The translations under genes were made by a program, and so were the position numbers. A model generated the notes under the pieces. The model was not told where the DNA came from, did no database searches, and saw nothing but the letters and a program-made list of their open reading frames with translations. Of a DNA stretch of 64,000 bases, positions 25,699-46,162 are shown piece by piece. Position 1 is the first letter of the stretch. The number at the start of each line of letters is the position of its first letter. The stretch comes from Cercis canadensis (taxonomy: Eukaryota; Streptophyta; Magnoliopsida; Fabales; Fabaceae), in NCBI GenBank assembly GCA_003255065.1, contig QAOA01000553.1, positions 320,264 to 384,263 of the forward strand, read 5' to 3'.

Positions 25699-26179
25699 AG
25701 GTTTGTTTGGGAGTTTGAAGTGAGGAAAAATGAAATGAGATGAGAAGAAAGAGAGGGAAATGAATGGAAGAAAAAGGGAGGAGTTTTTCTCTCATTTGTT
25801 TGGACGATTAAAATGAACAAAATGAGAGAAAATGAAAAGAAAAATCTTATTGTAAAATATTTTTACTAGTTTACTTTTTATTATTAAAATAGATATATTT
25901 AATATAAAATTAAATAATATAATACACTTATTTCTTAATAAAGGAGTGAGGATTTAAAAAAAAAATAAAAGAGTATAATAGTCATTTTAACATATTGCCT
26001 CTCCAAACCCCTCAATTTAAAAGAATACAAAAATGGATCAAAAAAAGAGTGTAGAAGTTACATCTTACTTATCGATTTTCTCTCATTTTTTAAGATAAAT
26101 CTTCTAAATAAAGGAGAGAGGAGCTTTATTCATTTTTTCTTCTTTTCTTTTCCCTCCAAAATAACTCCCAAACAAACCC
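25699..26179. mobile_element. Tourist-like (PIF/Harbinger type) MITE, copy 1
   Basis: 481 bp with 17-base terminal inverted repeats (AGGTTTGTTTGGGAGTT; the right end reads GGGTTTGTTTGGGAGTT in complement). Flanked by TTA on the left and ATA on the right, a near 3-base duplication. The interior is closely related to 33206-33640 (shared TTTTTACTAGTTTACT and AATATAAAATTAAATAATAT). It abuts segmental duplication copy 2 exactly. Confidence 0.75.
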
Positions 26180-27124
26180 ATAAGAAAGGAATCGTTCGGC
26201 TCCTAAGTTGTCCCTTCTGCCTCTAGAGAAGACGTTTATACAGTTTATTGTGCTTCTAAATTGTCCCTTGTGCTTCTTTGTGAACATTGTAACTTTATGC
26301 AGATGAGAGTGAGTTCTTGCAATATGGATCGTTGTGCACCAATACTTTTATTCATGATTCACGAACTTGCACTGCTTTTATAGGTCAATGAGAGATCAAT
26401 GCAACTTTCTATCCGTCTGTACAAGATTCTTGGAGCCATCTCACATTTCTTAGATTTCCTGTTACTTGGTTGTTGTAGTGCCATGGTACGTATGCTTCTC
26501 TTTGTTTATTTTTAATCGTCTCTGAAAAGGCAACAACTGGCATTGTGCATCACTTTAATTTCTTATGTTGCATTTCTATGATGTGTTTTCAGATTCTGGC
26601 TGATATACTCAGACACCTGGATCATATGCCCATGTTTACTTGTCTTAAGCATCTGAAATTGGATCATAGGTCATCGGATCTTAGCTGTAAAGGGCTTATT
26701 GAAGATGCTAGAAAACTCCCCTGGCCTTGAAACTATTGCATTTTCTGAGGTAACCTTACATCTTAAATAGTCAATTTTTTTTATGTTGTTCTCCTATATA
26801 TATTGCTGCAATGACACTAAAAATTGATCTAATGGATGACAAGGAAATTGACTGCTCCTATGCTGCTGCAAGCGATTATAGAATACTGAACCCTGTGCTG
26901 TGCCTCCATGTTTTCTTCACCACCTCAAGCGCAATTTATTGGTAGTTCAGCATGTTTTAAAGAAAAGTATTTACTATCACTTTTCGGAAGCTTTTGGTGT
27001 AGCTTGGATAGATTATCTAGTTTTAATTACTTTTTGTCTACTTAATTACAAGGCACACTAAAATCCCCCTAAGCATTGCTGTCATTCTCATTAACATAGG
27101 CTCACTACGTACATGTTCTTCACT
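26180..27124 (+). repeat. Segmental duplication, copy 2 (empty-site copy)
   Basis: Paralogue of 19990-21767 without the inverted-repeat element; the intact target is at 26909-26917. It starts at the right end of a Tourist-like MITE and fades after GTACATGTTCTT. No kinase sequence follows it, unlike copy 1. Confidence 0.8.
26384..26749 (+). pseudogene. F-box/FBD/LRR gene fragment, copy 2
   Basis: Exon-like pieces at 26384-26485 and 26593-26749, nearly identical to 20223-20587. Piece two reads ILADILRHLDHMPMFTCLKH and continues to SSDLSCKGL before the shared frameshift sends it to a stop; the correct tail is in another frame. It lacks F-box and FBD regions, so not a working gene. Confidence 0.75.
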
Positions 27125-29500
27125 ACCTTTTATTGATATGTAATATTTTCTTTATAGACATATATATATGCATGCCTTGTGGGTTGTGGCATAATTCTAA
27201 TATTTTGATAAAGATATATAGATTTGTAATTTAGAGTTAACGAGGGACAGGAATTGGCACTGAAAGATCATTTGCTCAAGAATGCTTAGTGTCGGAGAAA
27301 TTACTGATGTGATGTCAGTGCTATGACTTGGGTTTGGCCGTTAATTCTAAAAGAGGAAGACAAATTCATTTAAAAGCAAGACCCAAAAAACATGCATTTA
27401 CCAAAAGAAAAGACAAATCAAATATGGGGGTATGAATAATGAATATGATGTCTGTGATAATCACGTGCCATTTTTCCTATTGGTGGTAGTCACGTCACGT
27501 GCCTTGGGACACACTAGTATGTCGTACACTTCACCTAACTATGCATGAACGATGAACCCCAAAGTAAGAAGGTCCCCTCGTGCTTCTTACGGTCACAAAC
27601 CAAACTCAAATTGCCCTTAAAGTCCAGCATGCTTCCAAAGTTAGAGGAGACACCCCTTGTCTTGTCACTATAATAAAATGGTTACATATTATTTAAGGAG
27701 ATTTTTTTAAATATTTTTTTATATTTATGTGATATATTATATTATATAAAAATAATTAATGTGTAAATGATATGTGTATAAATTAATTATTTTTAAATTT
27801 ATTTAAAAAAATAAAATAAATTATATATCTAATAAAATATAAAAATGATATAACATATCTATGTGGTATTATAAAATTTCTTATTTAAATTCATACGGTG
27901 TTATATTAACATAATTAGTATTATAGAATATGTTCTTAAGATTGTTTGATAAAAGACTTAATTTAGGTGTTTAAAAACTGACTCAAATATTTCGACCGTT
28001 AAAAAAGCATATTGTATTCTATTAACATAATTAATACAATATGAGTTTCATTGAACTCATTTAATTTTTTTATACTATTCTAAAAATGTCACCTGAATTA
28101 ATATGAGAGCGTAATACAGCAAGTATTTATCTTCTTCCCAACTCCCAAGTGAAAACAAAAGCACAGTTGTTTTCAATCACTTTACAAATCACAACTTGTA
28201 TGAGCCATCAATATATACTTTGAAAACCAAAAAAATCTTGGTCCGTCCATGTGCAACAAAATGAGATTGGTATGCAAATTTTAGCAGTGGGAAAAGCATT
28301 AGTAATCAGCATCAAGCCATCAACAACGTCACCTACTTAATATAAACAAGTTGGCAAGTGATTAAACACCACCATCAGGTGCTCTGTCTTTCTCACTTCG
28401 ATTTTTGGGATTTTTTTTCATAGCCTCAACCAATGAACTCCACTGGGTTGTCGTTTAATGCATAGATTTCAAGGCCACGAAGGAGTGGCAATGGGATTTG
28501 CGGTGAAGAATGGGCAGGAGCTACAGGTTCAGCAGAATTATTTGATCCCTAGTTGCAATAATGGAAGCAGACACCATTCTGGGTGGGGTATCAAAGGGAA
28601 AGTATCATTTTTCTAATGCGACTCTTCCTTATTTTGAATTGACCCATGCATCATCAGAACAAGATATCAAATAAGAACAAAAACGTATTTACTTTGAAAA
28701 AATTCATGTATATTCGATATTTGGATTCTCTTATCATTAAAGGTGAGATTTTCAGAGGAGTAATTTGCAGTCTTTGAAGAATTGTTCCATGGTTCTCGTG
28801 TTGAAAGTTCCACTACACATAGAAATTAGGGTATGGATAGTGTTTACGATCATCTAAAAATATTTTCTTTTTATGACATCAACATTCAAATTTATCACTT
28901 AATTCTAAATAATAATAGCTTGAGGGGTTATATACTAATTTTGTTTTTTTTTTTATTATTATAAGAGAGTGCAAAATGCTCAAAAACGAAGAGAAGAGTA
29001 CCGTTAGAAATAAAAATTTTGATGTCAAATACTTTAACCATTATAACTAGAAAAAAGTGTTATTAAATTTATAAATCATTAGTATATACCAAGTTTAAAA
29101 ACTAAAGAGATTCACAATACTCGAAATTAAATGGTATAGTTGAATTAAACTATGATGTTCTATTGGAATATTCCTTAGTTATATAATGATAGATAAGCTT
29201 GAACTCTTGATTTTTTAACTTTTCATGGCGACACTAAATCTACTGACTTTTCCATTTGCATATTCCAATATCCTTAAGATAAAATTAAAACAGAAAAACT
29301 CAACCTATGTTTCATATTTTCTTTAAATTTCTAATCATTAAATAAAATCATATGATTAATTTTAGGTGATTTTCCTATACCGTTGAAATTTATGTCAGAA
29401 TTGAAAATCTCTTGTAGGTTTCCTAAGTTATTTTCACTGAAAATCTCGGTTTGATTGTGCTAGTTGTCACCAACCCATGTCACACTGACATAAGTACATA
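27125..29500. other. Intergenic region with one MITE
   Basis: No gene recognised. CACGTGCC/CACGTGCC G-box-like words occur near 27463-27500. An AT-rich MITE is at about 27690-27890. The right part (from about 28400) is the upstream region of the translocator gene. Confidence 0.55.
27690..27890. mobile_element. AT-rich MITE, inverted copy of the 19033-19262 family
   Basis: Its reverse complement aligns with the 19-kb element over most of its length (ACACATATCATT, TAATTTATTTTATTTT blocks) with degenerate inverted ends. Boundaries approximate. Confidence 0.55.
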
Positions 29501-29511
29501 ACGCGCTCTCC

Positions 29512-29520
29512 TATATATAT
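29512..29520 (+). promoter_or_regulatory. TATA box of the GPT-type translocator gene
   Basis: TATATATAT in a CT-rich context, about 300 bases before the ATG, followed by a long pyrimidine-rich leader. This spacing implies a 5' UTR of roughly 275 bases. Confidence 0.6.
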
Positions 29521-29819
29521 CCCTTCTCCACCGCTTACTCTCCCTAGGAAAAACCGTTTCCTTCTTCTCTCTTTCTCTTCGATTTTCTCGCCAGCCCTTC
29601 TCTCCAAAGTTTACAACCTCTTTTTCCTCACCAGCTTCAGAAAGTTCTCAACTTTCCCTCATTTTCGTTCCTCGGAATAATCGTACAATTCTACGACATT
29701 GTAATACTTCAAGTAGACAGCCCCCACATAAATCTTATCAATTTACAGATACTCATTCGGCCATTCTCCTCTACCTACAAATTCAGTTCAATTTTTCACT
29801 TTTACTTGAGCTAAGCACC

Positions 29820-31949
29820 ATGATTTCTTCAATCAAGTACTCAACATCTTCTCTGACTTGTTCTGCTTTCTCAAGCAGAAAGCTTTCTGGTCCAAGACCT
29901 CAATTTTACCCATTACCCACAATTCAGAATGTTCAGCAAAACATGGATCCCTCCCCCTCTCCCTCTTCCTCTTCCCAGAAACCCCTTTACATTTCATCCA
30001 CTGAGAACTTCACATTGTTGCCAAAACTCAAAAGGAGGGTTACAGAGTGCCAGGCCTATGAAGCAGATAGATCAAGACCACTAGAGATTAACATTGAGCT
30101 TCCTGACAAACAGGCACGCATAGAAACAGCTCAAAAGCTCAAAATTGGTTTGTATTTTGCCACATGGTGGGCTTTGAATGTGGTGTTCAACATTTACAAC
30201 AAGAAGGTTTTGAATGCTTTTCCCTATCCATGGCTTACTTCGACTTTGTCATTGGCTGCTGGCTCGCTCATGATGTTAATCTCATGGGCCACGAGGATTG
30301 CTGAAACCCCAAAAGTTAGCTTGGAGTTTTGGAAGGCCCTGCTTCCTGTAAGCAAGTATTTGTGAATATCTTTTTCAGTTTTCTTTACATAGAATCTTAT
30401 CATGATTTTGTGATGTGAAAGGAACATCTTAGAAAGACATAATTTTGGGTTTACAATTTTTGCATTACATGAATTTCCCATTTTGAAGTAATGAGATTAT
30501 AATTTGGTACTTTGGGTGTGTAGGTTGCGGTAGCTCACACAATTGGACATGTGGCGGCGACAGTGAGCATGTCAAAAGTTGCAGTTTCATTTACCCACAT
30601 CATCAAGAGTGGAGAGCCTGCTTTCAGTGTCCTGGTATCAAGGTTTTTGCTTGGAGAAGCATTCCCTGTGCCAGTTTACCTTTCACTGTTGCCAATTATT
30701 GGTGGTTGTGCACTTGCTGCAGTGACAGAGCTCAATTTCAATATGATTGGTAAGACTATTATTTAGTCTATAACAAAGTTATAATTCAGATACTGACTAT
30801 GTTCTCATATAGTAAGCAGTTTCGATAGGATATAATTTTGATTTGAGTATTTTCTGAAGTTTAATACTCTAAATTGACCATTTTATGTTTCAGGGTTTAT
30901 GGGAGCTATGATATCAAATTTAGCATTTGTCTTCCGGAACATATTCTCAAAGAAGGGCATGAAAGGGATGTCTGTTAGTGGAATGAACTACTATGCTTGT
31001 CTTTCTATATTATCTCTATTACTCCTCACACCTTTTGCTATTGCTGTGGAGGGCCCAAAGATGTGGGCTGCAGGCTGGCAAACAGCTGTGTCTCAGATTG
31101 GTCCCAATTTTGTATGGTAAGCACAAAAACCTATAAACCTAATCAAAATTGTTAATTTCATATAGTTGGAAGTGAATTTACTTCATTTCTAGTGTGTTGA
31201 ATGTTAATCATCATTGCTTGTTGCTGGGTTGCTGGCTAGTGTTAAACTTCATCAGTTTCCTTCATCAAATGTTTTAACTAAATAAACTTATGACTTTCAA
31301 TTTTTTCAGGTGGGTGATTGCCCAGAGTGTCTTCTACCACTTGTATAATCAAGTCTCTTACATGTCTCTTGATCAGATTTCTCCCTTAACATTTAGCATA
31401 GGGAACACAATGAAGAGAATATCTGTGATTGTCTCTTCCATCATCATATTCCACACTCCAGTCCAACCCATCAATGCTCTTGGGGCTGCCATTGCAATTC
31501 TTGGCACCTTCATCTATTCACAGGTAGATTATCATCTCTCTTTTTTTCAGTGCTTTATCCTTTCAGGCTCCCAAGGGCCGCAATGCTTTCATGTATATAT
31601 AAAGACTGGTTTTGTTTGCTTTTACAATATACCACTTGCCTGAATGAGACAAAAGCACTCATAATGAAAAATTTCATATCTTCCAACTGGGGATTTGACA
31701 TGTTAGATGTGAATCCCCGAAGCATTTAATTTGTCCAAAAAATGACCACATTGCTCTGGGTGTTTCCATTTTTTGGTGGCTCATCTTGTGTATGTAAAAA
31801 TTATCACATTCTTACTGCCTTTGCCGCAGGATTCTACATTCTATTCCCTTCTCTTTATGAAACTATCTACCACTCAATTAGTGTTGCTGTTTATATTTGG
31901 GACATAACTGACAGATTCCTGTTAATTTTGTGGGCAGGCCAAACAGTAA
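29820..31949 (+). CDS. GPT: Glucose-6-phosphate/phosphate translocator, plastidial
   Basis: Inner-envelope antiporter that brings glucose-6-phosphate into non-green plastids in exchange for phosphate, feeding starch synthesis and the oxidative pentose phosphate pathway. Five exons: 29820-30347, 30524-30749, 30894-31116, 31310-31523, 31938-31949; 400 residues. Seen: a Ser-rich N-terminal transit peptide (about 1-85), then the GPT hallmark EADRSRPLEINIELPD, and a membrane domain with LKIGLYFATWWALNVVFNIY, AVSFTHIIKSGEPAFSVL and YMSLDQISPLTFSIGNTMKR. The ending is SQ plus a 4-codon last exon (AKQ stop), found because the family ends in this way. TPT, PPT and XPT relatives lack the EADRSRPL signature. 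Whether it matches GPT1 or GPT2 needs a tree. Confidence 0.94.
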
Positions 31950-33203
31950 GGTGATAGTTTTGGAGCTGTTATGTAAAACAAGTGATGAAGAGAAAATGAT
32001 GACTCGTGGCTAGAGTTCAAAGTATCATTGATGACAATTAAATTACAGAGCAAGTATTTATTGTGATCAATGGGACTTAATGCTGATTTCTTACTTTGAG
32101 ATCATAGTTATAGCATTTGTAATCACGTTTTGATCTGGTTAACCGTGTAGATGAGTTTTGTTTTGTTCCTTTCCTGTAATCTAAGGTTGAGAATAATGTA
32201 ATGCAGTTAATAAGAACAATGTTTACTTTTTGAGGCTTAAAGTATGTGACAGGTTTCTTGATCAATTTATGATATGACCATGTAGGCTAAATTTAATTTC
32301 ATCAAGTAATATCAATTAAGGAACATTTTTTTTTTCTCGAAATTAAGTAACAAATATGGCCAAGCTTAGAGTTGGATGCATGGACTATACTTGTTTGAGA
32401 ACAAGGCTGGCCTAGCATGGCTTTTAATGAATTTCTCTGTAACCAAACAGGGAAATTTTTTTTCTAAAAGTATACAAAATCGTTTTCTGATCAGCTATTT
32501 TCCTTGGTAGCTTTGTGGAATAGTGCTTTTGAAAAAAAAATTATAAAAAAAAGTCTTGAACACAACACTATCTCTTTGTGAAGACAACCTTATAATGGTT
32601 GGATGCGGGTGTCACTTGGTTAAATACTGCCATAAATTGTTTCCATCATTGCTGGTCTGATCCCTGAACATTTTTTCAGGAAAATGAGACTCTTATATAT
32701 TTTTTAAAAAGTTTAACTAGGTTAGTGTAAAATGGAAAAGAATAATGTGAGGGTGTCACTATTTTCTTTTTTGAAACCTTATTCCATCCGAATGTCCTTT
32801 CAACATTATAAGGATGCGTAAAGGAACATGCATCCTATCCGCGAATGGGATGACACTTAACAGAAAACTCTGTTCCTTGTTTGTCTCCATTCTCCAAGCA
32901 CTGGAAAATAATTATTCTCAAAAGAATTGATTATCACTTGGCAAATGTCCAATAAAACATCACATCTCATTCATTTAACCACACAGGTTGTCTCAATGCA
33001 TTTATGCAGTTACATCTTACTTACACAAACACTTACCTAACTTTTTAAGCAAAGAGAAATGTGTTAGAAAATTTAAATTGTATAAAAAAAAAAAAATTTA
33101 ACCGGGTTTAATGTGAATTCAGTTCAAGTGAATATAGTTAAATTTAGGTTGTGTCATGCATGCTCTTATGGAGAATATATGTACTTGTAAATAACTCAAC
33201 TCT
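31950..33203. other. Intergenic region after the translocator gene
   Basis: Likely 3' UTR to about 32200, then AT-rich spacer without a recognisable gene. Confidence 0.6.
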
Positions 33204-33205
33204 TA

Positions 33206-33640
33206 GGGTCTGTTTAGGAGTTTGAAATTAGGGAAAAAGAAAGGAAGGAAAAAGGAAGGATTTTTCTCTTCTTTATTTGGATGATTAAAATGAGCAAAAA
33301 GATAGGAAAGAAAAAAAAAATTTATTGTAAAATATTTTTACTAGTTTACTCTTTATGATTAAAATAGATATATTTAATATAAAATTAAATAATATAATAC
33401 ACTTATTTCTTAAGAGAGGAATTTTAAAAAAAATAAAGAGATATAATAATTATTTTAACATATTTCTTTTCCAAATTCTTTAATTTGGAAGAATATAAAA
33501 ATAGACCAAAAAAAAGAGTGTGGGGGTTACATATTACCCAACAGTTTTTTTTGTTTTTTTTTTTAAATAAATCTTCTAAATAACAGAGAGTCCTCCCATC
33601 TCTTTTTCTTTCTCCTCCAAAATAACTCCCAAACAAATCC
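33206..33640. mobile_element. Tourist-like (PIF/Harbinger type) MITE, copy 2
   Basis: 435 bp. Ends are GGGTCTGTTTAGGAGTT and, in complement, GGATTTGTTTGGGAGTT. Flanked on both sides by TTA (33203-33205 and 33641-33643), the classic PIF/Harbinger target duplication. Interior shared with 25699-26179. No coding capacity. Confidence 0.8.
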
Positions 33641-33743
33641 TTAAACAAATAAATGTGGGATCTGATTCTGAACCACAAATTGATGTTATATCTTTCGTGG
33701 TTAAGGGATCTGATTCTCAAATTAAAGGGAAAAATTCCCTTTC

Positions 33744-36530
33744 TGTTCTGGTTTTTACAAAGTGCATGTGCCTATTGGTCATTATGGTTATTATAGTTAT
33801 TTCTTATATGGGCCCTGACTAGTGGTTAATGGACCTGCGGTCCATGGTCCTCTTTGTAATTAGCTTAAGTTAGTTAATCTGATTAGTTTCAGTTAGTTAA
33901 GGGCAGTTTATTTCTTTCTATATATGTATTGTTGCTGCTCAATTGTTAATAACATATATCAGAAAACATTTCTTTCTTTCTCTCGTGTTCAAGACTTCTC
34001 TCAGTCTCTCTTCTCTGCTTTCCCTTCTTCTGCTGAACTCTGACTTCATGGTATCAGATCTTCTTGTAGCTCAATCTCCGTTTGCATTCTCTCGTCTATT
34101 TTCCTCATTCTCTTTGACATTTTCTGAATCTTCTGAGCTTTGAAGATATGGCAAACAATTCTGCAAATTCTGCTACTCCCTCCAATGAAGGTTTTGGGAA
34201 CTCTGAAGATAATCTGGTTGATTCTTTGAATCCGTTGTATTTGCACTCCTCAGACAATCTTGGCATTGTGCTTGTCTCCTAGCAATTTGATGGAAGAGGT
34301 TTTCATGCCTGGAAACGAGCAATGGTGATTGCTCTCTCTGCAAAGAACAAGCTAGGGTTCATCAATGGTGAAGTACACAAACCAGATTCTACTTCCTCTT
34401 TACTAAGTGCTTGGAATCGTTGTAACTTCATGGTAATTAGTTGGATTTTGAATGCCTTGAGCAAAGACATCGCAGACAGTGTGATTTACATTGCTACTGC
34501 TCAAGAAATGTGGTCTGAGCTTATTGAGCGTTTTGAACAAGCCAACGGATCTTTGGTTTATCAGATTCAAAAGGAACTGTTTTCAATTTCTCAAGGAGCA
34601 GACACTGTCTCCTCCTACTATACCAAAATTAAGAGAATTTGAGATGAGTTGAAGAATTTTCAAGTGGTTCCTGGGTGTTCTTGTGGTTCTGCTAGAGTTT
34701 TAGACAAGTACTTTGAGGATCAGAAGCTATTTCAACTACTCATGGGACTTAATGATAGTCTTTCAGCTGTTAGGGGTCATATTCTCATGATGTCTCCTCT
34801 GCCAACAGTTAATCAAGCTTATTCCATGCTCATTCATGATGAAAAACAAAAGGAAATCTCTTCTCCTATTGTTCCTTTCTCAAGTGACACTGCTGCGATG
34901 AGTGTAAACAATGGAAGAAATAGCTATACATCTCAAAGGAATGACTTGAACAAGAGATCAAATGTCACTTGCAATTATTGCAAGAAGCCAGGACATACAA
35001 AGGACAAGTGTTACAAACTCAATGGTTATCCTGCTGATTTCAAGTTTCAGAAACCTAAGAAATTTTCTAGATCAGTTCAACAAGAACAAATAGAAAATTC
35101 TCAGAATTCTCCTGCTCTTCAAATTCTCCACTGAGCAATATGGTCAACTACCAACTCTCCCCAATCAACTCAAACCTGCTGATTAATCAAACCTGCAGAT
35201 GGCTCCACCTGACACACTTGCAGCTTCTAATTTCGCAGGTAACATGTCAAACAATACAAATTATAGTGCATCTTCTAATAGCGCTCACATTTGGATCATA
35301 GACACTGGTGCATCTGATCATATGTGTTTTGATAAGAATGCATTTTCTAGCCTGTCAACATACCATATTCTGTTGCTCTTCCTAATGGAGAGATTATTCG
35401 AGTTAGCAGTATAGGAACAGTTGTTATTTCTTCACAAATGATTCTTTCCAATGTCCTCTTTATTCCTTCTTTCAAATTCAATCTATTATCTGTCAATAAA
35501 CTAACTTCCCAGTACCCTTACTCAGTGCATTTTTTTGCTCACATGTGCTACATATAGGCCCCTTCAATGAAGAAGGACTTAATCCTTAGTAAAAAGGATG
35601 GAGGCTTGTATCTTCTTTGACAATCAGTTAATTCTCCTAAATTTCCCTTTGTTTCCTCTTCACATGTCAGTTGTAACTCTGCTTGCAATAAAGATACTAC
35701 TCTTATATGGCATTTACGTATGGGGCATTTGCCTTTGTATAAACTCAATTTGTTACCAATTGATATGCCAAAATCTGTTAATCATAATACTTTTGATCCT
35801 TGCAATATCTGCTATCAATCCAGACAGCACAAGTTACCATTTCCTTCTAGTCACATTTCCACCAAGGCTCCTTTTGACTTAATTCATATTGATGTATGGG
35901 GTCCTTACAAATGCTCCACGTATGCTGGTCATAAATATTTCCTCACTATTGTTGATGACTTTAGTAGGAATACTTGGGTTCACTTATTGCAAAATAAATC
36001 TTCTGCCTTCTCTATCATTCAGTCCTTTGTTCATCTAGTTAAAACTCAGTTCAACTCCACTGTCAAAGTCATTAGGACTGACAATGCATATGAGCTTGGA
36101 AATAGCTCAGCAGGCAAAATTTTCTTTTCCACCCTTGGTATAATTCATCAAACTTATTGTCCATATATCCCTCAACAAAATGGGGTGGTTGAATGCAAAC
36201 ATCGCCACTTACTCGAAAACTTCTAGGGCCCTACTATACCAATCTGGTTACCTAAACAATTTTGGGGTGACTGTGTTCTCACAGCCACCTATCTCATCAA
36301 CAGAATGCCTTTTAAGGTTCTTAAGAATCAAACACCATACCAAGTTCTTTTCCATCAATTGCCTTCATTCTCTCACCTTAAGCCTTTTGATTGCTTATGT
36401 TTTGTCTCTACCACTGCTCAAGGTAGAGACAAGTTTATGCCTTGTGCTTTTTCAGGAATCTTTCTTGGATATCCTTTTGGCAAAAAGGCCTATAAGGTCC
36501 TTAATCTACAAACTCAGGAAAGTCAGAGTT
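33744..36530 (+). mobile_element. Truncated Ty1/copia retrotransposon (5' LTR to integrase)
   Basis: A probable 5' LTR (about 33744-34048; it contains a TATATATG box and ends in CA) is followed by a primer-binding site. Gag-type coding runs from 34148 with a CCHC knuckle (CNYCKKPGHTKDKC, about 34970). Then come an aspartic protease motif (WIIDTGASDHM, about 35290), the integrase zinc-binding part and the integrase core with its D, D and E signature positions (HIDVWGPY, RTDNAYEL, QQNGVVE). Similarity stops near 36510-36530 after GYPFGKKAYKVLNLQTQE. Reverse transcriptase, RNase H and a 3' LTR are absent. In-frame stops (34280, 34640) and frameshifts show it is dead. LTR start uncertain. Confidence 0.85.
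34049..34060 (+). other. Copia primer-binding site
   Basis: TGGTATCAGATC directly after the LTR-terminal CA is complementary to the 3' end of initiator methionine tRNA, the usual primer for Ty1/copia elements. Confidence 0.8.
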
Positions 36531-36756
36531 CAGTGCCAAAACCAAAGCAAATTTACAAGCCAAGTAATTTTGATGAGTGCCAAGTTTCACTTGAGTCCTG
36601 CCAAATAATTGATGGCTACATGTCAAACATGGTACGTATAAGTTCTGGTTTGCTGATACATGGCTATCATAAGTTGTGACATCTAACTCCAACTCCAACT
36701 CTGTAAAGTCCTGCTTTTCTGTGTCACACTCACACAGAAACACAATTACACAAACA

Positions 36757-40269
<3,513 letters not shown>

Positions 40270-41476
40270 AATGAAATGGAAAGAGAGTTCACCTTGATTA
40301 AAGAAAATGTAATAACCAATGTATCAATCACTCCGTTTGATTATCTCAATGCTTCTTTGCTTGAAGGTTTGAGGTCATATGGAAGAAAGTGATTAACATC
40401 ATGTTTACACATGAATAGGAGAATGCTAACTAAGGGAAATTTAAAATTAAAAAAAAAAAAAAACCTATGCAAATGGATTTCTCTCTGTCTCTCTGCTGCA
40501 AGCATCCATAATAGAAAACACGTAGGAAATGAGAAAACTTAATAGGGAATATGAAGAAATGCGATTCACCTAAATTGACTCACGAATCCAAATACTTAGC
40601 CTCAGTCAAGCCGTCGATCAATAAAGACGGTAGCATTGGATGACATTTAAAAAAAAAAAAAAATCTAGTGTAAACAACGGAAAAAAATTGGAAAACAGAT
40701 TTTGAGAAAACTGCCAAAAATCTTAAGGGAACAAATTTGGATTCGCTTATAATATGTATTGCTAAGCAGATAAGTTACATCCTCATAAAGTGACACATGG
40801 CTTTTTTTATTTTTGGACAGCTGTCTAAGGATTGGAGTTTTTTTTATATATTTTGATAATTGACGAAGATTCTTTGTACATTTTTATAATTTTAAAAGTA
40901 ATTCGCAGGTAACCTATAGTAGCCAGACACACTTAAATAATTAAATTACATATAAATATAACCCAACACTGAGAATATCATATCCTTTCTTCACAATATT
41001 CCCTTTACGTAAAAAGCAGCATCAATTCCTGAGATTCATGATAATTGGCACATAGTAATTTTATTTTATTTTAAAAAAAATGAGGTCCAAATGGGTGCGC
41101 CAAGGATCCATAAATATCAAGAGAATAAGTTTTAACGACTCTTAATTTTTTCTTTAATTGCCTTATACCAATTTGTATTTTATTTTCACCCTCTCGTTGT
41201 TGGGGCGTTGCGTTGTTAATATTGTATTGTCATGGGTCCTTTTCCATGATTTTTCAAAGATCCTCATCTGATTGTGCTGAGTTGGCTCTGAATAATTTAA
41301 ATCAAATTTAGCACGATTGTTTGCATTGATGATTGATCTATATTTTATTTACACACTCAATCTCCATTATTTATTGGAGAACGTGAACCATTCCCTCTCT
41401 CTCTTTGAATATATATTATTATAATTATCCCATAATCGTGTATATGAGAACAGTTTCACAAGGAGGGCATAATCCA
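40270..41476. other. Spacer between the two beta-glucosidase genes
   Basis: 3' UTR of gene A and promoter of gene B. No other gene is recognised. A TATATATTATTATAAT stretch at about 41411 could be the TATA region of gene B. Confidence 0.55.
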
Positions 41477-44677
<3,201 letters not shown>

Positions 44678-46162
44678 TTTTTGTGTGTTAAGTGTTGGTG
44701 CTTCTATCTCCAAGGAGAAGAAACTGACTTCATTCTTCATTAGGAACAGGATTTGTCAAATTCTTTGGAAAAAAAAAAAAAAATCACAAGCAATAGCCAT
44801 TCAATCATATATCATGCCCTGTGCTCTGACTCAGTTGGTCTTCGGAGCCAATTGAGATGAAAAAGGTGTAAAGTTCCAGAGGTAAAACAGTACAACTCAA
44901 CTATTGCTTCAAGTTCTTGTCTCTTTTCTTTTCCAGCCTCAAACAAAAAAATAAAGGGTTAACAGGCATAGAAGGGTTTGTTGAGAACCTCAAAAAAATT
45001 AAATAATTCTGATAATAATCACATTTTGTTCAAGACTTAACTCCATCTAGAAAAAAATATGTACCTTTTAGGAATGGGTCAACAACCTCCAACTCAGAAG
45101 AGGCATATAGCAAGGGTTTCAAGACATTGAATTGGGAATGTGAACTTCTCTCTCCCAATGAGAATGAGAATGCTGACACATTCACTACAAAACAATAACA
45201 AAAAGATAGATGAAGGCGAAATAGAAGGATGATTTTACACTATTATGCATAATGTGTGTAGTTTCTTTCTTTCTACAGCTTGACTCGGAGAACAAACCAG
45301 TTGAGTGTTGTCTTGTTCTCCGGCCTTCGAATGGCCAAACACATAATGTAACCCACAAAGGGCACAAATGATGCGCAGTGCAGTTCTGGGTTACAGAATG
45401 AGTAGGCCATTCAAAGACCAGAAGGAGAGTAATCAAATTTAACAGAGGAGCAGAAGGAAGACAAATTAAGAGAGCAAGAAGCAACCCTTATTGAATTTTT
45501 TATTTTTTTTTTATTAATTTTTGGTTGCCTAAAATAGATTTTTTTGTAATTAGATTTAACTTTCTTAGCTGATTTAGTTAGTAAGGATAGAATTATTTTA
45601 CTTATAAAATTTAGATATGAATTCTAGTGTAAATAATTTTCTTTTAATAGACAAACTCTCATTAAAACTTGTAATATATCCTAATTTTAGAATAAGATAA
45701 TCTCTTTTCACTTTAAATTTTTTTTAACCAAAAAAAAAGAGATTTAACTTTCATGGCATAAGCTCGCACACATAAATAGTTTATACATTTTAAAAAAAAA
45801 TAAATATAATTTTATTTATCTAATAGTAATATTAAAAAAATTAAATAATAAGACTTTTTTTACAAATTTATTGTTTAAGATGTATTTATAATCATTATTA
45901 AATAAATATGTGATCTCTAGTATTTTATTTTATTTAAAAGTAATTATAAAAATATTTCAATTTAACAAGTATATTTAAAATATTAAAAAAAGTTTGTCTA
46001 GCTAACATTACGTAAAAAAAATTATTTAACTTTGCTCACTCTTGAACTTTTTTAGTTTTCTGCGAAGTTTATATTCTTTGATCTCATTTATGATTTGCAC
46101 TTTCTCGAAGTATTCAAACTTTAATCTCCATGAATTAATCATTAATTCATCAAGGGTTGCAG
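44678..46162. other. Spacer between beta-glucosidase B and the pseudogene
   Basis: Includes the 3' UTR of gene B and an AT-rich stretch (45480-46030). No coding feature is recognised. Confidence 0.6.
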
